This document shows, piece by piece, positions 8,851 to 19,932 of a stretch of DNA of 64,000 nucleotides. This stretch comes from Asanoa siamensis (lineage in GTDB: Bacteria > Actinomycetota > Actinomycetes > Mycobacteriales > Micromonosporaceae), in the NCBI RefSeq assembly GCF_016862555.1, contig NZ_BONE01000045.1, forward strand, positions 1 to 64,000. The letters run 5' to 3'. The notes beneath the pieces were generated by a model. The model ran no database searches. It saw only the letters and a program-made list of their open reading frames with translations, and was not told the origin of the DNA. Positions within the stretch are counted from its first letter, which is position 1. Each line of letters begins with the position of its first letter. The position numbers and the translations under genes are program-made.

Positions 8851-9798
8851 GTGATCAATTTCCGGTACCACGTGGTGTCACTCACCGCGGTGTTCCTGGC
8901 CCTCGCCATCGGGCTGGTGGTCGGCACCGCGGCGCTCAACGGCCCGGTCGCCGACTCGCTCAACCAGCGTGTCTCCGAGCTGAAAAAGGACAACACCCAG
9001 CTACGGGACTCGGTCTCCAGCCTTCAGGAAGAGGTCAAGCGCGAGGAGGACTTCGCCGCCGAGATGGCGCAGGTGGTCCTCCCGGGCCGGCTGACGGGCC
9101 GCAAGGTGCTGATGGTGACCCTGCCGAGCGGCCGCGACCAGGCCGACCAGATCCGCACGATGCTGACCACGGCCGGGGCGACGATCACCGGCCGCATCGA
9201 GATGCAGGACTCGTTCTTCCTCCCGGCCAACTCCCAGGAGTTGCTCTACCTGGCCGCGTCGGCAGCGCAGCCGTCGATCCCGGTGACCGGGCTGCCGAGC
9301 AACAGCGACGGCGTGGAGACGGCGAGCGCCCTGCTGGCCAGCGGCGTCCTCGACCGCACCCAGGGCACCCCGCCCGCCGCCACCGACCTGACCGCGCTGC
9401 TGACCGCGTACGAGAAGGCGAAATACATCAGCTACCCGGACGCCGGCAAGGACAAGGTGACCGAGCCCGCCCAGGCCGTGGTGATCGTCAGCGGCCTGCC
9501 CTACGTCGACAAGGACTCGGCGCAGAAGGACCAGGCGGTCGTGACCATGGTCAGCCAGTTCGACAAGCAGGGCTCGGTGGTCGTGGCCGGCAACGGCGCG
9601 AGCGACGGCAACGTGGTCGCGGCGATCCGCGGCGACGGCGCGCTGGTCAAGTCGATCAGCACGATCGACAACGCCAACACCACCCAGGGCCAGGTCGTCA
9701 CCGCGCTGGCCACGGCCGAGATGGTCAACGACAACAAGGCCGGGCAGTACGGCCTCGGCGCCGGAGCCGCCTCGATGATGCCGCAGCAGCCGCAGTGA
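8851..9798 (+). CDS. steB: SteB/MctB-family membrane-anchored protein, 315 aa
   Basis: N-terminal INFRYHVVSLTAVFLALAIG forms a single transmembrane anchor, followed by a coiled coil (about 30-70, SELKKDNTQLRDSVSS) and an extracytoplasmic alpha/beta domain. This is the MctB 'copper transport outer membrane protein' family; in corynebacteria the same protein is SteB, the surface partner of SteA. The region ends in a Met/Gln-rich tail (SMMPQQPQ). The GTG at 8851 starts exactly at the conserved motif. The next gene overlaps by GTGA, tying the envelope genes to this operon. Confidence 0.85.
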   Translation: MINFRYHVVSLTAVFLALAIGLVVGTAALNGPVADSLNQRVSELKKDNTQLRDSVSSLQEEVKREEDFAAEMAQVVLPGRLTGRKVLMVTLPSGRDQADQIRTMLTTAGATITGRIEMQDSFFLPANSQELLYLAASAAQPSIPVTGLPSNSDGVETASALLASGVLDRTQGTPPAATDLTALLTAYEKAKYISYPDAGKDKVTEPAQAVVIVSGLPYVDKDSAQKDQAVVTMVSQFDKQGSVVVAGNGASDGNVVAAIRGDGALVKSISTIDNANTTQGQVVTALATAEMVNDNKAGQYGLGAGAASMMPQQPQ

Positions 9799-10619
9799 GC
9801 CTCCGGTCCCTGGCCCTCTCCACGGCGGGCGCGCTGGCCGCCCGGGCCACGCTGCGGGCGCTGCGCGGCGTGTCGCACCTCGACCGCACCAACTTCCGCG
9901 GCCACACGGTCTCCCTGGCCGCCGGCCCGGCCCTCGCGATCGGCGCCGCCACCAGCGCGGCGGCCGGCGCGGGCAGCCTGCCCCGGGCCGGCGCGGCGCT
10001 GGTCGCCGGTCTCGGCTCCGGCGCGGTCGGCTTCTACGACGACGTGGTCGGCGGACGCCCCGAGCACAAGGCCAAGGGCTTCACGGGCCACCTCGGCGCA
10101 CTCCGCGAGGGCCGGGTGACCAGCGGCCTGATCAAGATCGCCGGGGTCGGCGCGGCCGCCCTGGCCGCCAGCGCCCTGCTCGCCGCCGACGGTCCGCGCC
10201 GTGGCCGCCTCGGCACGGTCGTCGACGTCGCTCTCGGTGCTGGGGTGATCGCCGGCACCGCCAACCTGTTCAACCTGCTCGACCTGCGTCCCGGGCGGGC
10301 GATCAAGGCCGGCACGATCGTCGCGGCGCCGTTGGCGTCCGGTCCGGTCGGTGGTCTGGTCGCCGGTCCGGTCGGTGCCGCGGCCGGCATCCTCCCCGAC
10401 GACCTCGGCGAGCGCGTCATGCTCGGCGACGCCGGCGCCAACGCCCTCGGCGCGCTGCTCGGGGTAGGCCTGGCCGCCCGCAGCGGCCGGGTCGGGCGGG
10501 CCGTGCTGCTCGCCGGCCTGGCCGGGCTCACCGCGGCCAGCGAACGGGTCAGCTTCACCCAGGTCATCCAGCGGACACCGGGGCTGCGCGAGATCGACGC
10601 CCTCGGACGGCGCCCCTGA
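9795..10619 (+). CDS. MraY/WecA-like polyprenyl-phosphate transferase homologue with altered motifs, 274 aa
   Basis: Multi-spanning membrane protein with the skeleton of the MraY/WecA family: FYDD at 80-83 (Asp pair), NLFNLLD at 157-163 where MraY has NLTDGLDG, and GDAGAN at 211-216 for the usual GDxGS. The C-terminal HHH motif of MraY is replaced by QVIQRTPGLREIDAL. About 8-10 hydrophobic helices. The Asp of the NLxDGxDG motif is lost, so it may be non-catalytic or use another substrate. GTG start overlaps the steB stop; a MurJ-like gene follows 4 bp later. Confidence 0.7.
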   Translation: MSLRSLALSTAGALAARATLRALRGVSHLDRTNFRGHTVSLAAGPALAIGAATSAAAGAGSLPRAGAALVAGLGSGAVGFYDDVVGGRPEHKAKGFTGHLGALREGRVTSGLIKIAGVGAAALAASALLAADGPRRGRLGTVVDVALGAGVIAGTANLFNLLDLRPGRAIKAGTIVAAPLASGPVGGLVAGPVGAAAGILPDDLGERVMLGDAGANALGALLGVGLAARSGRVGRAVLLAGLAGLTAASERVSFTQVIQRTPGLREIDALGRRP

Positions 10620-10623
10620 CGAC

Positions 10624-12246
10624 GTGAGCGTGTCCACCCCTCCCGGCACCGCCGTCCCCCCTCCGGTGCCCGGCCCGCGTGTCGCGCGGGCCGCGGGCCT
10701 GATCGGCGGGCTGACCGTGCTGAGCCGGCTCGCCGGCTTCGGGCGCACCGCCGTGCTCGGCTGGCTGGTCGGCTCGACGCTGCTCGGCTCCGCGTACGTC
10801 ACCGCGAACACCGTCCCCAACATCATCTTCGAGATCGTCGCCGGCGGTGCCCTGGCGGCGTTGGTCGTGCCCCTGCTGGCCGGCGCGGTGACGGCCGGCG
10901 ACCGGCGCTCCGAGGCGACCACGGTCGCGGCCCTGCTGACCTGGACGCTGACGGCGCTCGTGCCGCTGGCGGTGGTCGTGGGCCTGCTGGCCGGCCCGAT
11001 CATCGACGGCCTCGCCGGCGACCTCTCCGCTCCGGCCCGCGACGCCGGCGTGCTCATGCTGCGGGTCTTCGCGCCGCAGCTACCGCTCTACGGCATCGGC
11101 ATCGTGCTCACCGGCGTGCTCCAGTCACACCGCCGGTTCGCCTGGCCGGTCATCGCGCCGCTGCTGTCCAGCGTGGTGGTCGCCGCGACCTACGGCCTGT
11201 TCGCCGCCGTCGAGGGCGTCCGGGCCGACGTGCCCGGGGTCGGCGTCGCGGGCCAGCTCATCCTCGCGGTCGGCACCACGCTCGGGGTCGTGGTGCTCTC
11301 GCTCTGCCTGGTCGTCCCGGTCCGCGGTCTGGGCCTGCGGCTGCGCCCGACGTGGCGGTTCCCGGCCGGGTCGGGCCGGTCCGCGCTGCACCTGGCGGGC
11401 GCCGGCGTGGTCACCGTCGGCCTCCAGCAGGTCGCCGTCCTGATCACGCTCCGGCTGGCCAACGACGGTCCACAGGGCACCGCGGTGGTGTTCACCGTGG
11501 CCCAGGCCGTCTACCTGCTGCCCTGGGCCATCCTGGCCGTGCCCGTCGCGACGGCCGTCTACCCGGCGCTGGCCGCCGCGCACAGCACCGGCGACCACCC
11601 GGGCTACCGGGACCGGCTCGCCCCGGCGGCGCGCGGCGTGCTGCTGCTGAGCTGCCTCGGTGCCGCCGCGCTGTTCGCGGTCGCCGAACCGGTCGCCGGC
11701 TTCTTCGCGCTGGCCGGCCTCGGCGGTGCGGTCGCCGGCTTCGCGCCGGGCCTGATCGGGTACGGCCTGTTCGCCATCCTGACCCGCGCCCTCTACGCCC
11801 GCGGCCTGCCCAGGCCCGCCGCGGCCGCCACCGCGGCCGGCTGGGCCGTCGTCTCTGTCGCCGCCGTGGCGCTCGCGGCGGGCTTCGCCACCGAACGCCG
11901 GTTGGTCGCCCTGACGCTGGCCAACTCGATCGGCATGCTGGTCCTCGGCGCCCTGCTGGTGCTGGTCGTGCACCGCCGGGCCGGCACCGCCGCGCTGGCC
12001 GGCTTCGGCCGGGCGCTGCTGGTCGGCCTGACCGCCGGTGCCGCCGCGGCCGCCGCCGGGTGGGCGGTGGCCGACACGCTCAGCGGCGGCAGCGTCGCGA
12101 GCAAGCCGAACGCGCTCTGGCACGGTGTCGTCGCGGGCATCGTGGTCGCGATGGTCTTCGTCGCCGTCGCGTACCCCCTGGACCGCCACGACGTGCGCCC
12201 CGCCGTGGCCGCGATCCGCCGTCGCCTGCGCCGCGCGACCGGTTGA
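10624..12246 (+). CDS. MurJ-like lipid flippase (MOP superfamily), 540 aa
   Basis: Integral membrane protein with about 14 hydrophobic helices. The N-terminal part LSRLAGFGRTAVLGWLVG and TANTVPNIIFEIVAGGAL is typical of MurJ/MviN, which flips lipid-linked wall precursors across the membrane. The GTG at 10624 lies 4 bp after the MraY-like gene and both run with steA/steB. Since the housekeeping murJ of actinobacteria normally sits elsewhere, this may be a second flippase for a related polyprenyl-linked glycan; that is inference from context. Confidence 0.85.
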   Translation: MSVSTPPGTAVPPPVPGPRVARAAGLIGGLTVLSRLAGFGRTAVLGWLVGSTLLGSAYVTANTVPNIIFEIVAGGALAALVVPLLAGAVTAGDRRSEATTVAALLTWTLTALVPLAVVVGLLAGPIIDGLAGDLSAPARDAGVLMLRVFAPQLPLYGIGIVLTGVLQSHRRFAWPVIAPLLSSVVVAATYGLFAAVEGVRADVPGVGVAGQLILAVGTTLGVVVLSLCLVVPVRGLGLRLRPTWRFPAGSGRSALHLAGAGVVTVGLQQVAVLITLRLANDGPQGTAVVFTVAQAVYLLPWAILAVPVATAVYPALAAAHSTGDHPGYRDRLAPAARGVLLLSCLGAAALFAVAEPVAGFFALAGLGGAVAGFAPGLIGYGLFAILTRALYARGLPRPAAAATAAGWAVVSVAAVALAAGFATERRLVALTLANSIGMLVLGALLVLVVHRRAGTAALAGFGRALLVGLTAGAAAAAAGWAVADTLSGGSVASKPNALWHGVVAGIVVAMVFVAVAYPLDRHDVRPAVAAIRRRLRRATG

Positions 12247-12440
12247 CGCGCCACCCGAATGGGCATGCACATGCGCATCACCGAGAATGAACCGCGGGCC
12301 GCGTACGAATGACCGAAGCGTGACAGCGATTCGGCCGGACCCGCTTTATCGGCACCGCCGGTGGCCGAGGTCCCGATAGCATCGCCGCACGACCCGGGAC
12401 GGCTTGCCGCGCGGGACGCACGGGGGAGGGGAGTGGGGGC

Positions 12441-13556
12441 GTGACCGACGCCGAGCACGCGCACCGCTGGACGGGTGCCGTCTGCCTGGTGCTGGCCTCC
12501 AGCACCGGCGGGGTCGGTCAGCACGTGACCTCGCTCGTCCGCGGGCTGAGCGCCGCCGGCGCGACGGTCACCGTCGCCGGCCCGGCCGCCACCGAGGCCC
12601 AGTTCCAGTTCACGGCGGCCGGCGCTGCCCGGTTCGTGCCGGTCGAGATCCCGGCCAGCCCGACGCTCAACGACCGCCGGGCGATCGGCGCCCTGCGCGC
12701 CGCCTTGAGCGAGGACGTCGACGTGGTGCACGCCCACGGTCTGCGCGCCGGGCTGGTCGCCGTGCTGGCCAAGCCGCGCCAGCCCGTCGTCGTCACCTGG
12801 CACAACGCGGTGCTGGCCCGCCGGCTGCGCGGCTACGCGTCCCGGCTCGCCGAGCGCATGGTGGCCCGCAACGCCGACATCTGCCTGGGCGCCTCCGAGG
12901 ACCTGGTCGCCCGCGCCCGGGCCCTGGGCGCCCGCGACGCCCGGCTCGCCCCGGTGGCCGCGCCCGAGTTGCCCGAGCCCCGGCGGGGCCGGGCCGCCGT
13001 CCGGGCCGAGTTCGGCCTGCACCGCGACCAGGCCGTGGTGCTCTCGGTCGGTCGCCTGCACCCGCAGAAGCGCTACGACGTGCTGGTCGAGGCGGCCGCG
13101 ACCTGGCGCGACATCCGGCCCGTGCCGGCCGTGCTGGTCGCCGGCTCCGGGCCCGCCTACCTGCCGCTGGCGGCGCTGATCTCCACCGCGCACGCGCCGG
13201 TCACCCTGCTGGGGCACCGCGGCGACGTCGCCGACCTGCTCGAGGCCGCCGACGTGGCGGTCGTCACCAGCGACTGGGAGGCCCGGCAGCTGTTCGCGCA
13301 GGAGGCGCTGCGGGCAGGCGTCCCGCTGGTCGCCACCGCCGTCGGCGGCCTGCCCGACCTGGTCGGGGACGCGGCGGTGCTGGTCCCACCGGGTAACGTC
13401 GCGGCCGTGGCGGAAGCGGTCCGGGAGATGCTGGGCGACGAGGCGAAGCGCGCCGAATACCGGGCGCGCGGGTTGCAGCGCGCCAAGACCTGGCCGACCG
13501 AGGAGGCCACGGTCACCCAGCTCGACCGCATCTACGCGGAGCTCGCGCCGACATGA
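12441..13556 (+). CDS. GT4-type glycosyltransferase, 371 aa
   Basis: GT-B fold: N-terminal domain with SSTGGVGQHVTSLVRGL and VHAHGLRAG; C-terminal domain with SVGRLHPQKRYDVLVEA (nucleotide-sugar contact) and the GT4 glutamate in AQEALRAGVPLVATAVGGLPDLV. The enzyme is soluble or peripheral. The GTG at 12441 follows a purine-rich GGGGGAGGGGAG tract. The stop overlaps the following ATG by 4 bp. Its place among a MurJ-like flippase, a MraY-like protein and a phosphatase-like membrane protein suggests glycosylation of a lipid-linked or surface acceptor. Confidence 0.85.
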   Translation: MTDAEHAHRWTGAVCLVLASSTGGVGQHVTSLVRGLSAAGATVTVAGPAATEAQFQFTAAGAARFVPVEIPASPTLNDRRAIGALRAALSEDVDVVHAHGLRAGLVAVLAKPRQPVVVTWHNAVLARRLRGYASRLAERMVARNADICLGASEDLVARARALGARDARLAPVAAPELPEPRRGRAAVRAEFGLHRDQAVVLSVGRLHPQKRYDVLVEAAATWRDIRPVPAVLVAGSGPAYLPLAALISTAHAPVTLLGHRGDVADLLEAADVAVVTSDWEARQLFAQEALRAGVPLVATAVGGLPDLVGDAAVLVPPGNVAAVAEAVREMLGDEAKRAEYRARGLQRAKTWPTEEATVTQLDRIYAELAPT

Positions 13557-15703
13557 TCCGCCGGCTCACCCCGTACCTCCTCGTGGTCCTGTCCCTGGCC
13601 GGCGGTCTGGCCGCGCTGTCGATGCGGCCGGCGACCGCGGAGACGAAGCGCTCCGCCGACTACGTGGTCGTGGTGGGCATCCCCGGGCTGCGCTGGGAGG
13701 ACGTCACCCAGAACGGCACACCCCACCTGTGGCGGCTGGCCGAGCACGGCTCGATCGGCTCGCTCTCGGTGCGCTCGGCGCTCAAGCCGACCTGCCCCGT
13801 CGACGGGTGGCTGACGCTCGGCGCCGGCAACTTCGCGGGCTGGCGGCGGACGACCCCGGTCACCGGGCCCTGCCCGCCGCTGAGCGTCGACATCGAACGC
13901 CCCGACGGCATCGGCGCGTTCCTGCCCGACCTCGACCGCCAGGCCGTCCAATACAACCAACAGTCGCAGACCTGGGGCGCGGTGCCGGGCGCGCTGCCGC
14001 AGTCGGTGCGCTGCACGTCCGCGATCGGGCCGGGTGCGGCGGTGGCGGCCGCCCGACCGTACGGGCGGGTCGACAACTACGAGCCCGAGCTGCCCGCCAA
14101 CCCCGAGCCGCTGCTCGGCCGCTGCACGCTCAGCATGGTCGACCTCGGCTCCGTCAGCGGCGACGACGAGGCCGTCCGCCGCACGGCTGCCGCCCGCGCC
14201 GACGCGGTGCTGGCCCGGGTGCTCGCCGCCCGCCCGAAGAACTCGCTGGTGCTGGTCGCGGGGCTCGCCGACACCGATCAGGCGAGCCGGCTGCACGTGG
14301 CGATCGCCGACGGGCCCGGCTGGGACGGCGGCTGGCTGACCTCGCCCGGCACCGGGCGGGACGGCTACGTCCAGCTCGTCGACCTCGCGCCGACGGCGCT
14401 CACCGCGCTCAACCGGCCCCGCCCGGAGCGGCTGTTCGTCGGCCAGCCGGCGACGTCGGTGCCGGGCAGGCCGGAGAAGCTGCCCGAGGCGGTGGTCTTC
14501 CCGGCCGACGCCGACCGGGAGGCCGGCGCGCAGCAGAACGTGGCGACCTGGTTCTTCGGCATCCTCGCCCTGGTGCAACTGGGGCTCGCGATCACGGTGG
14601 TGCCGCTGTTGCGCGGGGCACGCCGGCACGTCGGCGACGACAAGGCGGTCCGCAGGCCGATCAGCGGCGTCGTGGAGGTCCTGCTGGTCGCGTCGGCCCT
14701 GGCGATCCCCGCCGCGCTCGTCGCCGATCTGGTGCCCTGGTGGCGGGGCGGCCACCCCGGCTGGCTGTTCGCCGCCGTCCTCGTCTTCGTGCTGGCCGCC
14801 TCGACGGCCGTGGTCCGGCTCGCGCCCGCCTGGCGGCAGACCCTCGGGCCGCTGGCCATGGTGGTCGGCGCGGCGGCCGTCGTCGTCGGCCTCGACCTGT
14901 GCACCGGCGCGCGGCTGCAGCTCAACGGCGTGGCCGGCTACTCGGTCCTGGAAGGCAACCGGTACTCGGGCGTCGGCACCGTCGGCCTGGGCGTTTTCAT
15001 CGCCGGCGTCCTGTTCGGCGCCGGCGCGCTGGCCCAGCGGTTCGCCCGCTCGTGGCGCCCGTTCGTCGTGGTCGTCGCCGGCGGCATCGGCGTCTTCCTC
15101 GTCGGCAGCCCCTACCTGGGCGCCGACCCGATCGGCGCGGTGGCGCTGACCGCGGGTGTGTGCATCGCCACGGCGCTGAGCACCGGGGGGTGGCTCACCC
15201 TCGGCCGGCTGGCGGCCGCGTCGGTGGCCGGCGTCGCCGTGACCGCGGTGTTCGCCTGGATCGAGACGCGCCGGCCGGCCGCCGAGCGCGGCAGCCTGGG
15301 CCGGTTCGTGTCCGCGCTGGGCGACGGCACCGGCGGCACCACGCTGCAGCGGACCAGCAAGGCGAGCATGGACGCGCTGGTCAACAGCCCGCTGACGCTG
15401 CTGGCCGTGGTCGGGGCGGTGCTGCTCTGGGTCGTGCTGCTGCGGCACTGGGGCGGCCTGCGCCGGGCGTACGGGCTGTATCCGTCGGTGCGGGCCGGTG
15501 CGATCGGGATCGGCGTCGCGGTGCTGCTCGGCGGGCTGCTGGGCGGCACGGGGCTCGAGTTGGCCGGCGCGGCCGCGGCCGTCGCGATGCCGATGGCGGC
15601 GTTGACCGCGCTGCGGGTGCTCGACCACGCGAGCGACTTCACCCGGCCGGCTGAACCCGAGGCGGCCGAGGGGGCGCTCACCAGGGGTGTCGGCGCGGGG
15701 TGA
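13553..15703 (+). CDS. Membrane protein with extracellular alkaline-phosphatase-like domain, 716 aa
   Basis: A signal-anchor helix (residues 5-27) is followed by an extracytoplasmic domain (about 35-300) resembling the alkaline phosphatase/phosphomutase superfamily: VVVVGIPGLRWEDV, SLKPTCP-like segment with SALKPTCPVDGWLTLGAGN, and a closing VQLVDLAPTAL. About eight transmembrane helices follow (335-700). The usual metal-binding D/H set is not obvious, so activity is uncertain. It overlaps the GT4 gene by 4 bp and ends the envelope island before pyrG. A role in transferring or trimming a phospho-group outside the membrane is only an inference. Confidence 0.65.
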   Translation: MIRRLTPYLLVVLSLAGGLAALSMRPATAETKRSADYVVVVGIPGLRWEDVTQNGTPHLWRLAEHGSIGSLSVRSALKPTCPVDGWLTLGAGNFAGWRRTTPVTGPCPPLSVDIERPDGIGAFLPDLDRQAVQYNQQSQTWGAVPGALPQSVRCTSAIGPGAAVAAARPYGRVDNYEPELPANPEPLLGRCTLSMVDLGSVSGDDEAVRRTAAARADAVLARVLAARPKNSLVLVAGLADTDQASRLHVAIADGPGWDGGWLTSPGTGRDGYVQLVDLAPTALTALNRPRPERLFVGQPATSVPGRPEKLPEAVVFPADADREAGAQQNVATWFFGILALVQLGLAITVVPLLRGARRHVGDDKAVRRPISGVVEVLLVASALAIPAALVADLVPWWRGGHPGWLFAAVLVFVLAASTAVVRLAPAWRQTLGPLAMVVGAAAVVVGLDLCTGARLQLNGVAGYSVLEGNRYSGVGTVGLGVFIAGVLFGAGALAQRFARSWRPFVVVVAGGIGVFLVGSPYLGADPIGAVALTAGVCIATALSTGGWLTLGRLAAASVAGVAVTAVFAWIETRRPAAERGSLGRFVSALGDGTGGTTLQRTSKASMDALVNSPLTLLAVVGAVLLWVVLLRHWGGLRRAYGLYPSVRAGAIGIGVAVLLGGLLGGTGLELAGAAAAVAMPMAALTALRVLDHASDFTRPAEPEAAEGALTRGVGAG

Positions 15704-18111
<2,408 letters not shown>

Positions 18112-18119
18112 TTGGTTCG

Positions 18120-19139
18120 TCAACGACGCCGCAGCGTCGCGTCCAGCAGGGCCGGTCGGGCGTCGTTCTTCTCGTGCGGCGCCAGGTCGACGCCCGGCGC
18201 GACGATCGCGTCGATCGCGTCGAGGACGTCGCCGGTCAGCACGGTGTCGGCGGCGGCCAGGTGCGACGCCAGGTGGTCCCGGGTGCGGGGGCCGATGATC
18301 GCGCTGGTCACGCCGGGATGCGCGGTGACGAACCCGAGCGCGAGCTGGATCATCGTCAGGCCGGCGTCGGCGGCGAGCTTGGCGAGCCGGTCGACCGCGT
18401 CGAGCCGGGTCTGGTTGGCAGGAGTGGTGGTGTCGAAGCGGGCCGGCATGAACGTCGAGCGGTTGGTGGCGATCTCCCGGCCCGACCGGATCGCGCCGGA
18501 GAGCCAGCCCGAGGCGAGCGGGCTCCAGGCCAGCACGCCGAGGCCGTACTCCTGGGCCACCGGCAGCACGTCGGCCTCGATCCCGCGCTGGAGGATCGAG
18601 TAGCTCGGCTGTTCGGTGACGTAGCGGCCGAGGTGGTGCGCGTCCGCCGCCCACCGCGCCTGCACGATCCGGTACGCCGGGTAGGTCGACGTGCCGAAGT
18701 AACGGATCTTGCCGGCCCGGCGCAGGTCGGTCAGCGCCGCCAGCGTCTCCTCGTCGCCGGTGTCCGGGTCCCAGCGGTGCACCTGGAACAGGTCGACGTG
18801 GTCGACGCCGAGCCGGCGCAGGCTGTCGTCGAGGGCGGTGACCAGCCAGCGGCGCGAGCCGCCACGGTGGTTGCGCTCGTCACCCATCGGCAGGCTCGCC
18901 TTCGTCGCCAGCACGAGGTCGTCACGCCGGCCGGCGATCGCCGCGCCGACGAGCTCCTCCGACTCGCCCGCGCCGTACGCGTCGGCGGTGTCGACGAGGT
19001 TGATCCCGCCCTCCAGCGCGGCGTCGACGATCGCGGTCGCCTCCGCCTGGGTGGTGCGGCCGATGGCGCCGAAGTTCATCGCTCCGAGCGCGAGGGAGCT
19101 GACCCGCACGCCTGTGCGGCCCAGGACGCGGTACTGCAT
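18120..19139 (-). CDS. Aldo/keto reductase, 339 aa
   Basis: NADPH-dependent TIM-barrel oxidoreductase. Catalytic tetrad is visible: D50 (NLVDTADAY), Y55, K80 (LATKASL) and H121 (FQVHRWD). The NADPH-binding C-terminus includes SAIIGPRTRDHL. The ATG at 19139 follows GGAGGACC on the minus strand. It is divergent from a TetR gene, and two palindromic operators lie between them, so it is most likely the repressor's target. Natural substrate unknown; the closest known group reduces sugars/aldehydes. Confidence 0.9.
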   Translation of the reverse strand: MQYRVLGRTGVRVSSLALGAMNFGAIGRTTQAEATAIVDAALEGGINLVDTADAYGAGESEELVGAAIAGRRDDLVLATKASLPMGDERNHRGGSRRWLVTALDDSLRRLGVDHVDLFQVHRWDPDTGDEETLAALTDLRRAGKIRYFGTSTYPAYRIVQARWAADAHHLGRYVTEQPSYSILQRGIEADVLPVAQEYGLGVLAWSPLASGWLSGAIRSGREIATNRSTFMPARFDTTTPANQTRLDAVDRLAKLAADAGLTMIQLALGFVTAHPGVTSAIIGPRTRDHLASHLAAADTVLTGDVLDAIDAIVAPGVDLAPHEKNDARPALLDATLRRR

Positions 19140-19167
19140 GGTGGTCCTCCGGTCTGGCATCATAAAA

Positions 19168-19208
19168 GCGGAACGTTGCTCCGTTAAAGATACGGAACGT
19201 TGTTCCGC
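19168..19208. promoter_or_regulatory. Double palindromic operator of the TetR/AKR divergent pair
   Basis: Two nearly identical imperfect palindromes sit in tandem: CGGAACGTTGCTCCG at 19169-19183 and CGGAACGTTGTTCCG at 19193-19207, 24 bp centre to centre (just over two helical turns). The second has GGAAC/GTTCC arms. They fill the 91-bp gap between the divergent starts and are AT-richer than their surroundings. Binding by the adjacent TetR protein is inferred. Confidence 0.7.
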
Positions 19209-19230
19209 TTGCCATCGGGGAGGAGCGACT

Positions 19231-19794
19231 GTGTCGGAGCGCACGAAGCGGGCCGACGCCCGGCGCAACCGGGAGACCCTGCTCGACGCCGCCGCGGCCG
19301 TGTTCGTGACGTCGGGCGTGGACGCGCCGGTGCGCGACATCGCCGCCCGGGCGGGCGTCGGCGTAGGCACCATCTACCGGCATTTCCCGGCCCGGGCCGA
19401 CCTGATCATCGCGGTCTACCGGCACCAGGTCGACGCGTGCGCCGCCGCCGGCCCGGACCTGCTGGCCGCCGCCGCGACCCCGTACACCGCCCTCGCGCGG
19501 TGGATCGACCTGTTCGTCGACTTCCTCGTCACCAAGCACGGGCTCGCCGGCGCGCTGGGCTCCGACGACACGGGCCTGGCCGCGCTGCACGCGTACTTCC
19601 TGGACCGGTTGGTACCCGTGTGCGCCGAGTTGCTCGACGCGGCGGGCGCGGCGGGCGAGATCCGCACCGATCTCGACGCGTACGCGTTCCTGCGCGGCGT
19701 CGGCAACCTCTGCATCGGCGCCGGCAACGATCCCCGCTACGACCCCCGCCGGCTCGTCGGGGTCCTCGTCGCGGGCCTGCGCCACGTGCCCTGA
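19231..19794 (+). CDS. TetR-family transcriptional regulator, 187 aa
   Basis: N-terminal helix-turn-helix: ADARRNRETLLDAAAAVF, then VRDIAARAGVGVGTIYRHFPARADLI (recognition helix VGTIYRHF). The C-terminal ligand domain resembles the TetR/SbtR-type group (EIRTDLDAYAFLRGVGNLC). The GTG at 19231 is preceded by GGGGAGGAG. Divergent from the aldo/keto reductase gene with a double operator between them; autorepression plus repression of the reductase, relieved by an unknown small molecule, is the expected scheme. Confidence 0.9.
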   Translation: MSERTKRADARRNRETLLDAAAAVFVTSGVDAPVRDIAARAGVGVGTIYRHFPARADLIIAVYRHQVDACAAAGPDLLAAAATPYTALARWIDLFVDFLVTKHGLAGALGSDDTGLAALHAYFLDRLVPVCAELLDAAGAAGEIRTDLDAYAFLRGVGNLCIGAGNDPRYDPRRLVGVLVAGLRHVP

Positions 19795-19932
19795 CCGGAG
19801 CCGCCGGGCGATACTGAAATCGCGTCTGTGGCGTGCGGATGCGGCCCCGTGACCCGGGCGTCCTAGACTCGCCGCCGACGCTGACGACCCAGTCAACGGT
19901 GACCGGGCGCAGGCGGGAGAGAAGGTGTCAAT

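Noticed and set aside
7584-10619. A plus-strand open frame of about 1000 codons through steA and steB
   Set aside because: Only the final part from 9795 has a protein-like sequence; before that it is an out-of-frame shadow of steA/steB (Arg/Pro/Gly-rich, no motifs), common in GC-rich DNA.
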